Shown here in pieces: positions 28,403 through 36,808 of a DNA stretch of 64,000 nucleotides. Source of the DNA: Rhodococcus sp. 4CII (GTDB lineage: Bacteria > Actinomycetota > Actinomycetes > Mycobacteriales > Mycobacteriaceae); contig NZ_JACCFE010000002.1 of NCBI RefSeq assembly GCF_014256275.1, forward strand, positions 3,204,001 through 3,268,000. The letters are read 5' to 3'. Below the pieces are notes generated by a model. It was not told where the DNA came from. It made no database searches and saw only the letters and a list, made by a program, of their open reading frames with translations. The position numbers and the translations under genes were made by a program. Numbering within the stretch: position 1 is the stretch's first letter; every line of letters begins with the position of its first letter.

Positions 28403-28897
28403 ATGAAACTGAGAAGGACAGCACACGCGGCGGTACTCGCCGTCGCCGTGGCGGCACTGTCGGCCTGCGGCGGAGGCGACGACACCTCGGCCGCCTCGGC
28501 CGCGGTGAGCTGGGACGCGGCCGAGCCGTGCACGCTCGCGGACGATGCGACGCTCGCGCCGCTCCTGACGGCGGGCGCCGGCGAAGGCACCGCCACCGAC
28601 AGTCCCGAACGTCGAGCGTGCACGTGGGGCAAACCCGAGGCCCTGAACACGGTGACCGTCACCACGACGAGCGCGCCGGAACCGGTCGACCCGTTGCGCA
28701 CCATCACCGTCGGCGGACTCGAGGGCCGGGCCCTCGCCGAGAGCAAGTACCAGTGCATCCTCGAGGTCAGCACCGACGCCGGCACCCTGTCGATCGAGAC
28801 GAAGTTCGGACTCGACGCCACCGCGAACCCGGACACGTCCTGCGACCGTTCCGTGCCCCTCGCCGAGTACGCCGTCGACCAGCTGAAGTGGTCGTAG
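28403..28897 (+). CDS. DUF3558-like lipoprotein
   Basis: A 164-residue protein with a lipoprotein signal (lipobox LSAC, Cys22), a Gly/Asp-rich linker and a domain with the pattern PCTL...RACTWG...CDRS resembling DUF3558, an actinobacterial envelope lipoprotein family of unknown role. The even number of cysteines after the lipobox suggests disulphides outside the cytoplasm. Start ATG 28403 with AAGGAT upstream. Confidence 0.8.
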   Translation: MKLRRTAHAAVLAVAVAALSACGGGDDTSAASAAVSWDAAEPCTLADDATLAPLLTAGAGEGTATDSPERRACTWGKPEALNTVTVTTTSAPEPVDPLRTITVGGLEGRALAESKYQCILEVSTDAGTLSIETKFGLDATANPDTSCDRSVPLAEYAVDQLKWS

Positions 28898-28956
28898 AAC
28901 TGGCGACTACCTGGCCGTTTAACGGTGAGCAGCCGTCGTTGGGTATGCTCCTCCAC

Positions 28957-29044
28957 GGAGGATTCGCCTAGTGGCCTATGGCGCTCGCCTGGAACGCGGG
29001 TTGGGTTAACGCCCTCAGGGGTTCAAATCCCCTATCCTCCGCCA
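28957..29044 (+). tRNA. tRNA-Ser (anticodon GGA)
   Basis: The acceptor stem GGAGGAT pairs with ATCCTCC at 29034-29040, followed by G and an encoded CCA. There is a long type II variable arm, T-loop GGTTCAAATCC, and anticodon loop CTGGAAC (GGA), reading UCC and UCU codons. A strong terminator follows. Confidence 0.97.
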
Positions 29045-29047
29045 CAG

Positions 29048-29093
29048 GAAGCCCCTGTGAACTGCCGAGAAGCGGTTCGCAGGGGCTTCTTTC
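29048..29093 (+). terminator. Terminator of the tRNA-Ser(GGA) gene
   Basis: A 15-bp stem with one wobble (29048-29062 with 29075-29089) begins four bases after the CCA and is followed by TCTTTC. Confidence 0.85.
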
Positions 29094-29222
29094 GTCGTGA
29101 ACGCAAACCCCTCTGCAGCGGAAGACCAGGCCACAGCAGGCGCAATCCGTTATCTCCCTGTTATCGTCTTCGGTGCAGCGTTCGCTGTGCTGTGTGCCGA
29201 TTCGAGATAAAAGGACATTGGT

Positions 29223-30182
29223 ATGGCGATTCGTCGCACCCGCGCGCTGATCGTGGGCCTCGTCGCAGTATTGGCATCGGGCCTCGTGTCCGTCTTGGCC
29301 GGAACCGGCATCGCGCATGCCGACTCGGCCGTGATCTCGGTGTATTCACCGTCGATGAACAAGAACATTCCGGTCAAGGTGCTGAAGGCGGCCGGCGGCG
29401 GTCCTGCGCCGACCCTGTACCTGCTCGACGGCCTGCGCGCACCGGACGACAACAACGGCTGGCTGATCGAGACCGACGTGGAGAATTTCTTCGCCGGCAA
29501 GCACGTCAACGTTGCCATCCCGTTCGGCGGCGGCGGCACGTTCTACTCGGATTGGCTTCGCGACGACCCCAAGCTCGGCCGGGTCAAGTGGGAGACCTTT
29601 TTGACCCAGGAACTGCCCCCGGTGATGGCGTCGCAGTTCGGCAGCGACGGAGTGAACAACGCGGTCGCCGGGCTGTCGATGAGCGGCACCTCGGCGCTGA
29701 ACCTCGCCACCCACCACCCCGACTTCTACAAGGCCGTCGCCTCCTACAGCGGGTACCCGACGGCCAGCTCGCCCGGCTTCGCCCAGGGCATCCAGGTCTC
29801 GGTCGCCCAGATGGGCGGCGACGCGCTGAACATGTGGGGCTTCTGGCCGTCGGCCACGTGGCTGCGCAACGACCCGCTGCTCAACGTCGGCGCACTGCGC
29901 GGCAAGTCCGTCTACATCTCGTCCGGTGCGGGTTCGGCGGCAGGCGATCCCACCGTCGACCCGGACAGCAAATCGTTCGACCCGGTCAAGTTCTCGCAGA
30001 CGGTTCCCCTCGAGACCGCCTCGGGTCTGAGCAGTAGGACGTTCGTCCCGGCGGCGAAGGCCGCAGGCGCCAACCTGCAGACGCACATCGCCGACGAGGG
30101 CCTCCACACGTGGAACTACTGGCAGGACCGGCTGCACGAATCCTGGGCCAGCACCCTCGCCCCCGCGCTCGGCACCTCCTAG
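29223..30182 (+). CDS. Secreted mycolyltransferase / Ag85-like esterase
   Basis: A 319-residue protein with a Sec signal peptide (cleavage likely after IAHA, residue 33) and an alpha/beta-hydrolase esterase domain. The nucleophile motif is GLSMSG (Ser152), and the catalytic His lies in EGLHTWNYWQDRL, the standard end of antigen-85 family proteins. Members transfer mycoloyl groups from trehalose monomycolate to arabinogalactan or trehalose in the outer envelope. The long WLRDDPKLGRVKWETFLTQE segment is also typical. ATG at 29223 with GGA upstream; preceded by a tRNA terminator and followed by a UUCG hairpin, so it is probably transcribed alone. Confidence 0.9.
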   Translation: MAIRRTRALIVGLVAVLASGLVSVLAGTGIAHADSAVISVYSPSMNKNIPVKVLKAAGGGPAPTLYLLDGLRAPDDNNGWLIETDVENFFAGKHVNVAIPFGGGGTFYSDWLRDDPKLGRVKWETFLTQELPPVMASQFGSDGVNNAVAGLSMSGTSALNLATHHPDFYKAVASYSGYPTASSPGFAQGIQVSVAQMGGDALNMWGFWPSATWLRNDPLLNVGALRGKSVYISSGAGSAAGDPTVDPDSKSFDPVKFSQTVPLETASGLSSRTFVPAAKAAGANLQTHIADEGLHTWNYWQDRLHESWASTLAPALGTS

Positions 30183-30203
30183 CAAGAGCTCACCCCGGTA
30201 CAC

Positions 30204-30243
30204 CGACAGTGGCCCCCGATCTTCGGATCGGGGGCCACTGTCG
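30204..30243 (+). terminator. 18-bp UUCG-tetraloop terminator
   Basis: A perfect 18-bp stem (30204-30221 with 30226-30243) is capped by TTCG, an extra-stable tetraloop in RNA. It lies 22 bases after the mycolyltransferase stop and 10 before the DUF1275 start. Confidence 0.88.
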
Positions 30244-30252
30244 TTCGCCGCG

Positions 30253-30942
30253 GTGTTTGATGTGGGGGTGCCGATCGACGACAGCAGGCGGATGCTCGTC
30301 CTGGCGGTGGTGCTGTCCACGCTGGCCGGGTACGTCGACGCGCTGGGGTTCATCACGCTCGGCGGGTTCTTCGTCGCCTTCATGAGCGGCAACCTCACCC
30401 GGTTCAGCGTCGACTTCGCGGACGCCGGATGGGCGCCCGCCCTGACGGCAGCGACGGTGATCGGCACGTTCGTGCTCGGGTGCGTCCTGGGTGCCGTGGT
30501 CGTGCACCTGTCCGACCGACGGGGCCTGCCCGTCCGGACGACGGTGCTCGCGGTGGTGTCGGGACTGCTGATCGCCGGCTCGGTGGCGGCGACGTTCGGT
30601 GCGAGCATCGTGGCCGTCGGCGCGATGCTGCTCGCGATGGGCGCCGAGAACTCGTTCTTCCAGCGCGACGGCGAGGTCACCGTCGGCCTCACCTACATGA
30701 CGGGTGCCCTCGTGAAGATGGGACACCGGCTGGCCGGCGCACTGTTCGGCGGGTCGCGGTGGGCGTGGCTGCGGCACTTCGCGTTGTGGGCAGGCCTCGT
30801 GGTGGGGGCGGTGACGGGCACACTCGCGCACCGCTGGATCGGGCTGGACGCCCTGTGGTTCGCTGCAGCGCTGTCGGCGGCGCTGACCGCCACCGTCCAC
30901 CGGAGAGTCGACCGGCCTACTCGCCGCCCGCAGTTGTCGTGA
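30253..30942 (+). CDS. DUF1275 (YoaK-like) membrane protein
   Basis: About 229 residues with six membrane helices and the family signature GYVDALGFITLGGFFVAFMSGN near the N terminus (residues about 25-46, given in part: YVDALGF, FMSGN). Function unknown. The start is uncertain: GTG at 30253, 30262 or 30268 are possible, all very close to the preceding terminator, so the message may be leaderless. The 3' end overlaps the convergent lipoprotein gene by 26 bp. Confidence 0.85.
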   Translation: MFDVGVPIDDSRRMLVLAVVLSTLAGYVDALGFITLGGFFVAFMSGNLTRFSVDFADAGWAPALTAATVIGTFVLGCVLGAVVVHLSDRRGLPVRTTVLAVVSGLLIAGSVAATFGASIVAVGAMLLAMGAENSFFQRDGEVTVGLTYMTGALVKMGHRLAGALFGGSRWAWLRHFALWAGLVVGAVTGTLAHRWIGLDALWFAAALSAALTATVHRRVDRPTRRPQLS

Positions 30943-31432
30943 CCGGGTTGCCGGCGGAGTCGAGGGTCCACCACACGCTGCCGACCGCCTGCCCGTACGC
31001 GTCGCCCGGTTTGTTGTCGTCCTTGTAGCGGTACACGGGACGGCCGTTCACGGTGAGCTGATGGGTGCCGTCCGCGGCGGGGATGGTGTCGATGACGACT
31101 TCCTGCAGTCCCTGCACCGTCGGGTTGTCGGTGACCGAGGTGACCGGCGGCCACGACTGCAGGCACGTGTCGCGGCACGAACTGGCGCCGGAACCCACCT
31201 CGTCCTTGTCGTACACGTAGACGGTCATGCCCCCGTTGTCGACCATCACGTCGCCGAGTGTGGTCGACCCCATCTTGAGCACCGGCGTGCCGGGCGCGAC
31301 GGGCGGGGATGTCGGTGTCGGCGACACCGGGGCGTTTCCTCCCGTGTCGCCGGAGTCGGTGCGGTCGTAGGCGCAACTCGAGAAGGTCAGGCTGACGGCG
31401 ACGATCGCTGCCAGCGCCCATGTTCGTCTCAT
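30917..31432 (-). CDS. Lipoprotein with Yx(FWY)xxD repeats
   Basis: A 171-residue protein with a lipobox FSSC (Cys20), a Pro/Thr-rich linker and two copies of the secreted repeat with motif Yx(F/W/Y)xxD, seen as VYVYDKD and VYRYKDD, plus a Cys pair (SCRDTC) between them. Proteins of this type (COG4315) are extracytoplasmic and of unknown function. Divergent from the AraC-type regulator, and overlapping the DUF1275 gene tail to tail. Confidence 0.85.
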   Translation of the reverse strand: MRRTWALAAIVAVSLTFSSCAYDRTDSGDTGGNAPVSPTPTSPPVAPGTPVLKMGSTTLGDVMVDNGGMTVYVYDKDEVGSGASSCRDTCLQSWPPVTSVTDNPTVQGLQEVVIDTIPAADGTHQLTVNGRPVYRYKDDNKPGDAYGQAVGSVWWTLDSAGNPVTTTAGGE

Positions 31433-31587
31433 GGAGTCCTCGTTCTCTGTGACGGCGAAGTGGCGGGCCTCCGGGGAACCTCTGCGGACCCGTGCATACA
31501 GTTCACCTCGAGTTGCGTGCTGGTGCGGGCACTTCGGGTGATGTGCCCGGACCGCACGTGTCGGTATCGGTGATTACGCTCCATGAC

Positions 31588-32397
31588 ATGGGCTGGTACG
31601 CGCCGACCTCGCCGTCGTCCGACCTCACCGACACCCTCGTGTGCGGATGGTCGGCGCGCGCGGAGGGCGAACATCTGCTGGTGCCTGACGCGTGCATGGA
31701 CATTCTGTGGATCCGGGGAGTAGGGATCCGGGTGTGCGGTCCCGAAACCGCGGCCTGGTCGTTCACGCTGCCTCCGGGTACCGACTCCGTCGGTGTCCGT
31801 TTCCGTCCCGGCGCCGGCGCGCCGCTGCTGCGCACGTCGGCCGCCGAGGTCCGCAACATCCGGGTCGGGCTGGGGGACGTCCTGGGGTCCACGTGGGAAC
31901 GGACCCTGACCGACCGTCTCGACAACGCGTCCGGCTGTGCGGAACGCGTCGCCCTGTTCGAGAACGCCGTGCGGGTGTGGCGGGATCGCGGGCCCGAGGC
32001 CGACCCGCTGATCGGCAACGTCCGGCAGGCCCTCGCCCGGCACTCCTGGAACGTCGGTGCCCTCGCCGACGCCGCCTCGGTCACCGAGCGGCAACTGCAG
32101 AGGCGGTGCAACGCCGCGTTCGGGTACGGGCCCGCGACACTGCGCGGCATCCTGCGACTGCAGCGGTTCATGGCGCTGGCGCAATCCGGGACGCGGACCG
32201 GACTCGCCGAACTCGCCGCCACCGCCGGGTACAGCGACCAGGCACACCTGTCGCGGGAATGCCGCCGGATCTCGTCGCTGACCCCGTCCGCGCTCCTCGC
32301 CGGCGAGGCACCCGACTGGCACGGGACGGATTCCGTCGTCGATGTCGGAAATGTTCAAGCGCCCGGGCAGTGGACGGGAGAAGAATCGGCAGCATGA
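31588..32397 (+). CDS. AraC-family transcriptional regulator
   Basis: About 269 residues: an N-terminal sensing domain (DUF6597-like, with HLLVPDACMDILWIRG) and a C-terminal double helix-turn-helix (about 165-250; WNVGALADAASVTERQLQRR then AATAGYSDQAHLSRECRR). ATG at 31588 is preferred because the family N terminus (WYAPTSPSSDL) begins there. Its stop overlaps the next gene's ATG by ATGA, so it is co-translated with a DinB-like protein that it may regulate. No clear operator was seen in the 155-bp gap upstream. Confidence 0.85.
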   Translation: MGWYAPTSPSSDLTDTLVCGWSARAEGEHLLVPDACMDILWIRGVGIRVCGPETAAWSFTLPPGTDSVGVRFRPGAGAPLLRTSAAEVRNIRVGLGDVLGSTWERTLTDRLDNASGCAERVALFENAVRVWRDRGPEADPLIGNVRQALARHSWNVGALADAASVTERQLQRRCNAAFGYGPATLRGILRLQRFMALAQSGTRTGLAELAATAGYSDQAHLSRECRRISSLTPSALLAGEAPDWHGTDSVVDVGNVQAPGQWTGEESAA

Positions 32398-32954
32398 CCT
32401 CGACAACCGAAACCCCCGCCGCCCATTACCGCGATCTCGCCGCCAAGTTCACGAACCGGGTCGATTCCGTGCCCGCCGATCGCTGGGACGACGCGTCCCC
32501 GTGCGATGGCTGGACGGCCCGCGACGTCGTGCGGCACGTGATCGACACGCAGCGCTACATCGTCACCGTCGTGGATCTCGAACTGCCGGAAGGCCCGTCC
32601 GTCGACGACGATCCGGCTGCCGCGTGGGCGTCCACCCGCGATGAGATGCAGAAGATCCTGGACGATCCCGCTCTCGCCGGCCGCGAATACGACGGGCACT
32701 TCGGCCGCACCGAACTCGGAAAGACGGTCGACAGCTTCCACTGCTTCGATCTGGTGGTCCACGGCTGGGACCTGGCCCGGGCCACCGGTCTCGACGAAAC
32801 CATTCCCGCCGACGACCTGACCTGGGTCGGCGGCGTCGCCGAGCAGTTGGGCGACAGCATCCGCACGGCCGGCGTGTGCGGCCCGGCCGTGGACGTGCCC
32901 GCGGACGCCGACGAGCAGACCCGGGTCCTGGCCTTCCTCGGCCGCAAGGCCTGA
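32394..32954 (+). CDS. TIGR03086-type DinB/mycothiol-dependent-fold protein
   Basis: A 186-residue four-helix-bundle protein of the maleylpyruvate-isomerase/DinB group. The signature W...SPCDGWTARDVVRHVID gives one metal-binding His, and FDLVVHGWDLARATG gives the second. Members bind a divalent metal and some use mycothiol as cofactor; the substrate is unknown. Coupled by ATGA to the AraC-type regulator. Confidence 0.85.
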   Translation: MTSTTETPAAHYRDLAAKFTNRVDSVPADRWDDASPCDGWTARDVVRHVIDTQRYIVTVVDLELPEGPSVDDDPAAAWASTRDEMQKILDDPALAGREYDGHFGRTELGKTVDSFHCFDLVVHGWDLARATGLDETIPADDLTWVGGVAEQLGDSIRTAGVCGPAVDVPADADEQTRVLAFLGRKA

Positions 32955-32993
32955 CGGTCGGCACCGCCCCGGCCGCGCTTGTAACCTCGGATC

Positions 32994-34532
32994 ATGAGCG
33001 TGCCGGGACGGTTTGCCGCACTCGCTGCGGTGACGCTCGCCGCGGCGCTGCTCGGGGGCGACATGGTCGCCCTCGCCGATCCCGCGCCCCGCGGCGCGTC
33101 GGGACTGCCGGCCTGCGGCCTCACCACCTCGGTGCCGCTCACGTCGGCGGTGATGTTCGCCGGGACCACCGGCGAGGCCACCCCCTCGCAGCGGATTCCG
33201 GGCGACGAGTCGGACGGCACGTCGGCCACCAGCCGCGACTTCGACGAGTACCCCTACATGCGATACGAGATCCGGTTTTCTGCGGACACCTCCGGGGCCG
33301 ACGTGACGTGGCAGGGCCGGTCGCTGAATCTGGACGACCTCGCGATGCACGTGTGGGACGAAGACCGGCAGCGCTGGGGTGAGCCTGTCGCGACGGCGCA
33401 GCCGTCCGCCCCGGGCGGCCCGGTCACGCTGACCACGACGATCGAGGATGCGGACTCCGCGCAGATCCTCGTCGTCGACGGTCCCCGGCGGGACCGGAGT
33501 TTTCGCGAGGCCAACAGAACGGCCGATCAGCAGTTCGCCGACCCGAGCACGTACGACTTCGCGCTGCAGCACATCTCGGACACCCAGTACGTGTCACGCG
33601 ATCGGCCCGAGGTGTATTTCGACATGACCCGGTGGACCGCCGACAACGCCGGCGCACGCAAGATCGCCTACTCCATGCACACCGGCGACCTCGTCCAGAG
33701 CTGGATCCGCCCGGGAGCACCCGACTCCCGGGCCCGGTCCGAGTTCGAGGTCGCGGACAAGGCGATGGCCACACTCGAGGACGCCGGCATTCCCTATGGT
33801 GTGCTGCCCGGCAACCACGACAATCTGTGGAACGCCGGCGGACGGCTCATCCCGGGCGAGCACGAGAAGAACCACGCCCTCTACAACGAGTTCTTCGGGC
33901 CGTGGCGGTTCCGCGATCAGCCGTACTGGGGCGAATCCGTCACGGACACGGACAATTCGGCGCACTACGATCTGCTCGACATCGCCGGCGCGAAATTCCT
34001 GCTGCTCTACATCGGTTACAACCCACCCGAGCACGTCCTGAAGTGGGCCGAGAATGTGCTCGCCGACCATCCGAACCGCAACGTGGTGATCGGCAGCCAC
34101 TACTACCTGGACGAGGACGGCTCGCTGCGGATGAGCGGGTTCGGTGACATCGGGGGCAGTGCGGGACAGCAGATCTGGAACCGGCTCGTCGTTCCGTTCG
34201 AGACGGTGTTCCTGGTGCTCGCCGGGCATGTCGACGGGCAGACCACGGTCACCGACCGGAAGGTGGGCGACACGGACCGGAAGGTTGTGGAACTGCTGGC
34301 CGACTACCAGTACTTCGCCGTCGACGGCCGCCGCGAGACCGGTTTTCAGCGGCTCCTGCAGTTCGACCTGGACGGCGGGGCGCTCGCGGTCACCACGCAC
34401 TCCCCCACGTTGGGCAGCTTCCGGGTGGAGGACTTCGATCCGCAGCGACGCTACGAGCCCGGCGACGGGGACTTCGTCACCGACGTGGAGTTGCGGGCCG
34501 ACCTGCCGCGCGCCGTCATCCCTGTGCCCTGA
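32994..34532 (+). CDS. Secreted metallophosphoesterase
   Basis: A 512-residue protein with a signal peptide (cleavage likely after ALA, about residue 28), a beta-rich N-terminal domain (about 60-180) and a calcineurin-like phosphoesterase domain (about 185-450). The metal motifs are HISDTQY, HTGDLV, LPGNHDN, IGSHYYL and LAGHVDG. It probably hydrolyses phosphate esters outside the membrane. Start ATG 32994, 39 bases after the DinB-like gene, so it may be in the same operon. The low-GC-free codon use is like its neighbours. Confidence 0.88.
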   Translation: MSVPGRFAALAAVTLAAALLGGDMVALADPAPRGASGLPACGLTTSVPLTSAVMFAGTTGEATPSQRIPGDESDGTSATSRDFDEYPYMRYEIRFSADTSGADVTWQGRSLNLDDLAMHVWDEDRQRWGEPVATAQPSAPGGPVTLTTTIEDADSAQILVVDGPRRDRSFREANRTADQQFADPSTYDFALQHISDTQYVSRDRPEVYFDMTRWTADNAGARKIAYSMHTGDLVQSWIRPGAPDSRARSEFEVADKAMATLEDAGIPYGVLPGNHDNLWNAGGRLIPGEHEKNHALYNEFFGPWRFRDQPYWGESVTDTDNSAHYDLLDIAGAKFLLLYIGYNPPEHVLKWAENVLADHPNRNVVIGSHYYLDEDGSLRMSGFGDIGGSAGQQIWNRLVVPFETVFLVLAGHVDGQTTVTDRKVGDTDRKVVELLADYQYFAVDGRRETGFQRLLQFDLDGGALAVTTHSPTLGSFRVEDFDPQRRYEPGDGDFVTDVELRADLPRAVIPVP

Positions 34533-34603
34533 GATGTAGCTCGATCAGTTGTGCGGCGAAGCTGTCTTGCTGCCGCGGACGGCGTACGTGGACGACTACG
34601 CGC

Positions 34604-35020
34604 TCAGGCGTCCGGCATAGCGAGGGCGCGCGTCACGAGATCGGCGATGAGAGCGTCGGGGAGCCCCGAGTCGAGAGGAAACCCGATGCCGCGCTCCAGA
34701 TTCTCGGAGATCGTGCGGGTCACCGTGGCCCGCAACTCGGACGCCGGACCGCCTCGAGGCGCAACTCGTGCAGCGCGAGGTATCCCGACCGGTCGCGGGT
34801 GATCCTGCCGAACAGTCCCTGCATGTACTCGATCACGAGTGCCAGGTTCTGCGGTCGACGAACGGTGTCCTCGAGTACCGCGGGTCGGGCCCCATGCGTT
34901 CGTGAATCCGCCTGCCACGTGGTCGAACAGGTCGTCGCGGTTGGTGAAGTAGTTGGATGCCGTCCCCTTCGGTACCTCGGCCTCCGCGTCGACCGCGCGG
35001 AAGGTGAGCCCGCGGGAGGA
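34604..35020 (-). pseudogene. TetR-family regulator, truncated and double-frameshifted
   Basis: The minus strand gives SSRGLTFRAVDAEAEVPKGT then ASNYFTNRDDLFDHVAG, a TetR helix-turn-helix, to about 34891. Homology continues in another frame (PAVLEDTVRRPQNLALVIEY to LHELRLEAVRRP) until about 34740, then returns to the first frame (ELRATVTRTISENLERG) and stops at 34604. The N-terminal 25 or so residues are lost at a junction with a dihydrofolate-reductase-like remnant at 35020. It cannot make a working regulator. Confidence 0.8.
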
Positions 35021-35149
35021 CTCAACCCCGTCGCGATCGGCACCGGCGTTCCCCTGTTCGACGGCGAATTCGCACCCCAGCGGTTCCGGCTCGCGGACAG
35101 CCGGGCCTTCGAGAGCGGGGTGATTTTCCTGACGTACGTCCGCCGATAA
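35021..35149 (+). pseudogene. 3' remnant of a dihydrofolate-reductase/RibD-domain gene
   Basis: The plus strand encodes LNPVAIGTGVPLFDGEF, then FRLADSRAFESGVIFLTYVRR and a stop, the characteristic C terminus of DHFR-family (RibD C-terminal) proteins. Nothing of the remaining 130 or so residues is present; homology stops abruptly against the TetR remnant. Confidence 0.75.
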
Positions 35150-35192
35150 CCGGAAACACACCCGTCACTCGAGCGACACGGGCATCTGACGC

Positions 35193-35211
35193 ACGTATTG
35201 AATCAATACGT
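35193..35211. promoter_or_regulatory. ACGTATTG-AAT-CAATACGT palindrome, probable TetR operator
   Basis: A perfect 8-3-8 palindrome 16 bp before the TetR gene start at 35228, suitable for autoregulation. Confidence 0.7.
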
Positions 35212-35227
35212 AAGTAATGTTCGGGGC

Positions 35228-35839
35228 ATGCGCGAACGCCGATACTCGTCCACCAGCCCCGAGCACCTGGCCGCAGCCCTGTTCGACGTCGCGGCCGAGT
35301 CCGGTCTCGAGGGTGCCAGCGTACGTGAGGTCGCCAAGAGGGCGGGTGTGTCCATCGGTGCCGTCCAGCACCACTTCTCCACGAAGGACGAGATGTTCGC
35401 GTTCGCGCTGCGCACTCTCGTCGACACCGTGCTCACCCGGCTGTCGGAGATCGACCGCGGCGGCGATCCCGCGCCGGCCCTGTTCGCGGCGATGTCCCAG
35501 CTCCTGCCGCTGGACGAGGCGAGGTCGCGGGAGGCCCACGTACTGGCGGCTTTCGCCGTCCGGGCCGCGACCTCCCCGTCGCTCGCCGAGATCCGACGCC
35601 AGACGTTGTTCACCATCCGCACCGGACTGTCCGCCGTGCTGATCGGGATCGGCACACCCGAAGCGGAAACCCGTGCGGCGCTTCTGCTCGCCACCGTCGA
35701 CGGCCTGGCCCTCGACGCCCTCGGCAGTCCGGCGCTGTACCCACCGGAGTACCTCGAGCACGCGCTCGACATCCAGATCGGCATGATTCTGCAGGGCGCC
35801 GACGCCGCGCCGTCGTCGTCGATCGAACTGGCCAGCTGA
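35228..35839 (+). CDS. TetR-family transcriptional regulator
   Basis: A 203-residue protein with an N-terminal helix-turn-helix (about 12-55; ASVREVAKRAGVSIGAVQHHF) and a TetR C-terminal domain of the type found in BetI/AmtR-like regulators. ATG at 35228 is chosen; the longer frame from 35198 would run through the palindrome. Its former divergent partner appears to be the destroyed DHFR-like or TetR genes, so only autoregulation or distant targets remain. GluQ follows after 12 bases and may be co-transcribed. Confidence 0.88.
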   Translation: MRERRYSSTSPEHLAAALFDVAAESGLEGASVREVAKRAGVSIGAVQHHFSTKDEMFAFALRTLVDTVLTRLSEIDRGGDPAPALFAAMSQLLPLDEARSREAHVLAAFAVRAATSPSLAEIRRQTLFTIRTGLSAVLIGIGTPEAETRAALLLATVDGLALDALGSPALYPPEYLEHALDIQIGMILQGADAAPSSSIELAS

Positions 35840-35851
35840 ACCCGTCGCCCG

Positions 35852-36808
35852 ATGTCACATCCGTCTCGTCAGAGTGAACCGCTGTCACATTCGGCGGAGG
35901 GTGCGGGACGGTTCGCCCCCAGTCCGTCCGGCGACCTGCACCTCGGCAACCTGCGGACGGCCGTGCTGGCATGGCTGTTCGCGCGGTCGACCGGCCGACG
36001 GTTCCTGCTGCGCGTCGAAGACCTCGACCGCGTCCGCGAGGGCGCCCGGGACCAGCAGTTGGCCGACCTGACCGAACTCGGCCTCGACTGGGACGGCGAC
36101 GTCGTGTCGCAGTCGCACCGGATCCCGCGATACGCGGATGCCATCGCGCACCTCCACGACGCCGGTCTCACCTACGAATGCTTCTGCACGAGAAGGGAAA
36201 TCCAGAAGGCGGCCTCGGCCCCGCACGCCCCCCAGGGCGCCTACCCGGGGACCTGCCGCAACCTGACACCGGACGAACGCGCGGACCGGCTCGCCGGCGG
36301 ACGCCCACCCGCACTGCGACTGCGCGCCGACGTCACGTCGTTCACGATCGACGACGTCCTGCACGGAAGCTATTCCGGCACGGTGGACGACCTCGTGCTG
36401 CGCCGCGGAGACGGAACGCCCGCCTACAACCTGGCCGTGGTGGTCGACGACGCCGCCCAGGGAATCGATCAGGTGGTGCGCGGCGACGACCTGCTGTCGT
36501 CCGCGCCCCGCCAGGCGTACCTCGCGGGACTGCTCGGGTCGACCGCCCCCACCTACGCGCACGTCGCGCTCGCACTCAACGAGGACGGCAAGCGGCTCGC
36601 GAAACGCGACGGCGCCGTCACCCTCACCGACCTGAAAGCGTTGGGACGCACCCCCGGCGACGTCCTCGGTCTGCTGGCGACATCGCTCGGCCTCGCGGCA
36701 CCGGGCGAGGTCGTGGATCTCGGCAGCCTCCTCGACCGCTTCGAGCCCGCCCGTCTGCCGCGCGAACCGTGGGTGGTCAGGCCCCCGACGCCGCCGCGAT
36801 CAACATGA
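35852..36808 (+). CDS. gluQ: Glutamyl-queuosine tRNA(Asp) synthetase
   Basis: A 318-residue truncated glutamyl-tRNA-synthetase-like enzyme without an anticodon-binding domain. Motifs: RFAPSPSGDLHLGNLRTAV (HIGH-like HLGN), a zinc-ligand segment with Cys in YECFCTRRE and YPGTCR, and the KMSKS-like KRLAKRDG. It attaches glutamate to the queuosine base at position 34 of tRNA(Asp). Its presence implies the cell makes or salvages queuosine, and yhhQ and tgt lie 2.5-5 kb away. Start ATG 35852. The last 32 bp overlap the convergent DUF4190 gene. Confidence 0.9.
   Translation: MSHPSRQSEPLSHSAEGAGRFAPSPSGDLHLGNLRTAVLAWLFARSTGRRFLLRVEDLDRVREGARDQQLADLTELGLDWDGDVVSQSHRIPRYADAIAHLHDAGLTYECFCTRREIQKAASAPHAPQGAYPGTCRNLTPDERADRLAGGRPPALRLRADVTSFTIDDVLHGSYSGTVDDLVLRRGDGTPAYNLAVVVDDAAQGIDQVVRGDDLLSSAPRQAYLAGLLGSTAPTYAHVALALNEDGKRLAKRDGAVTLTDLKALGRTPGDVLGLLATSLGLAAPGEVVDLGSLLDRFEPARLPREPWVVRPPTPPRST

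Noticed and set aside
34799..35149. A 116-residue plus-strand gene
   Set aside because: Only the last 43 codons show homology (DHFR-like C terminus); the first part is antisense to the TetR remnant.
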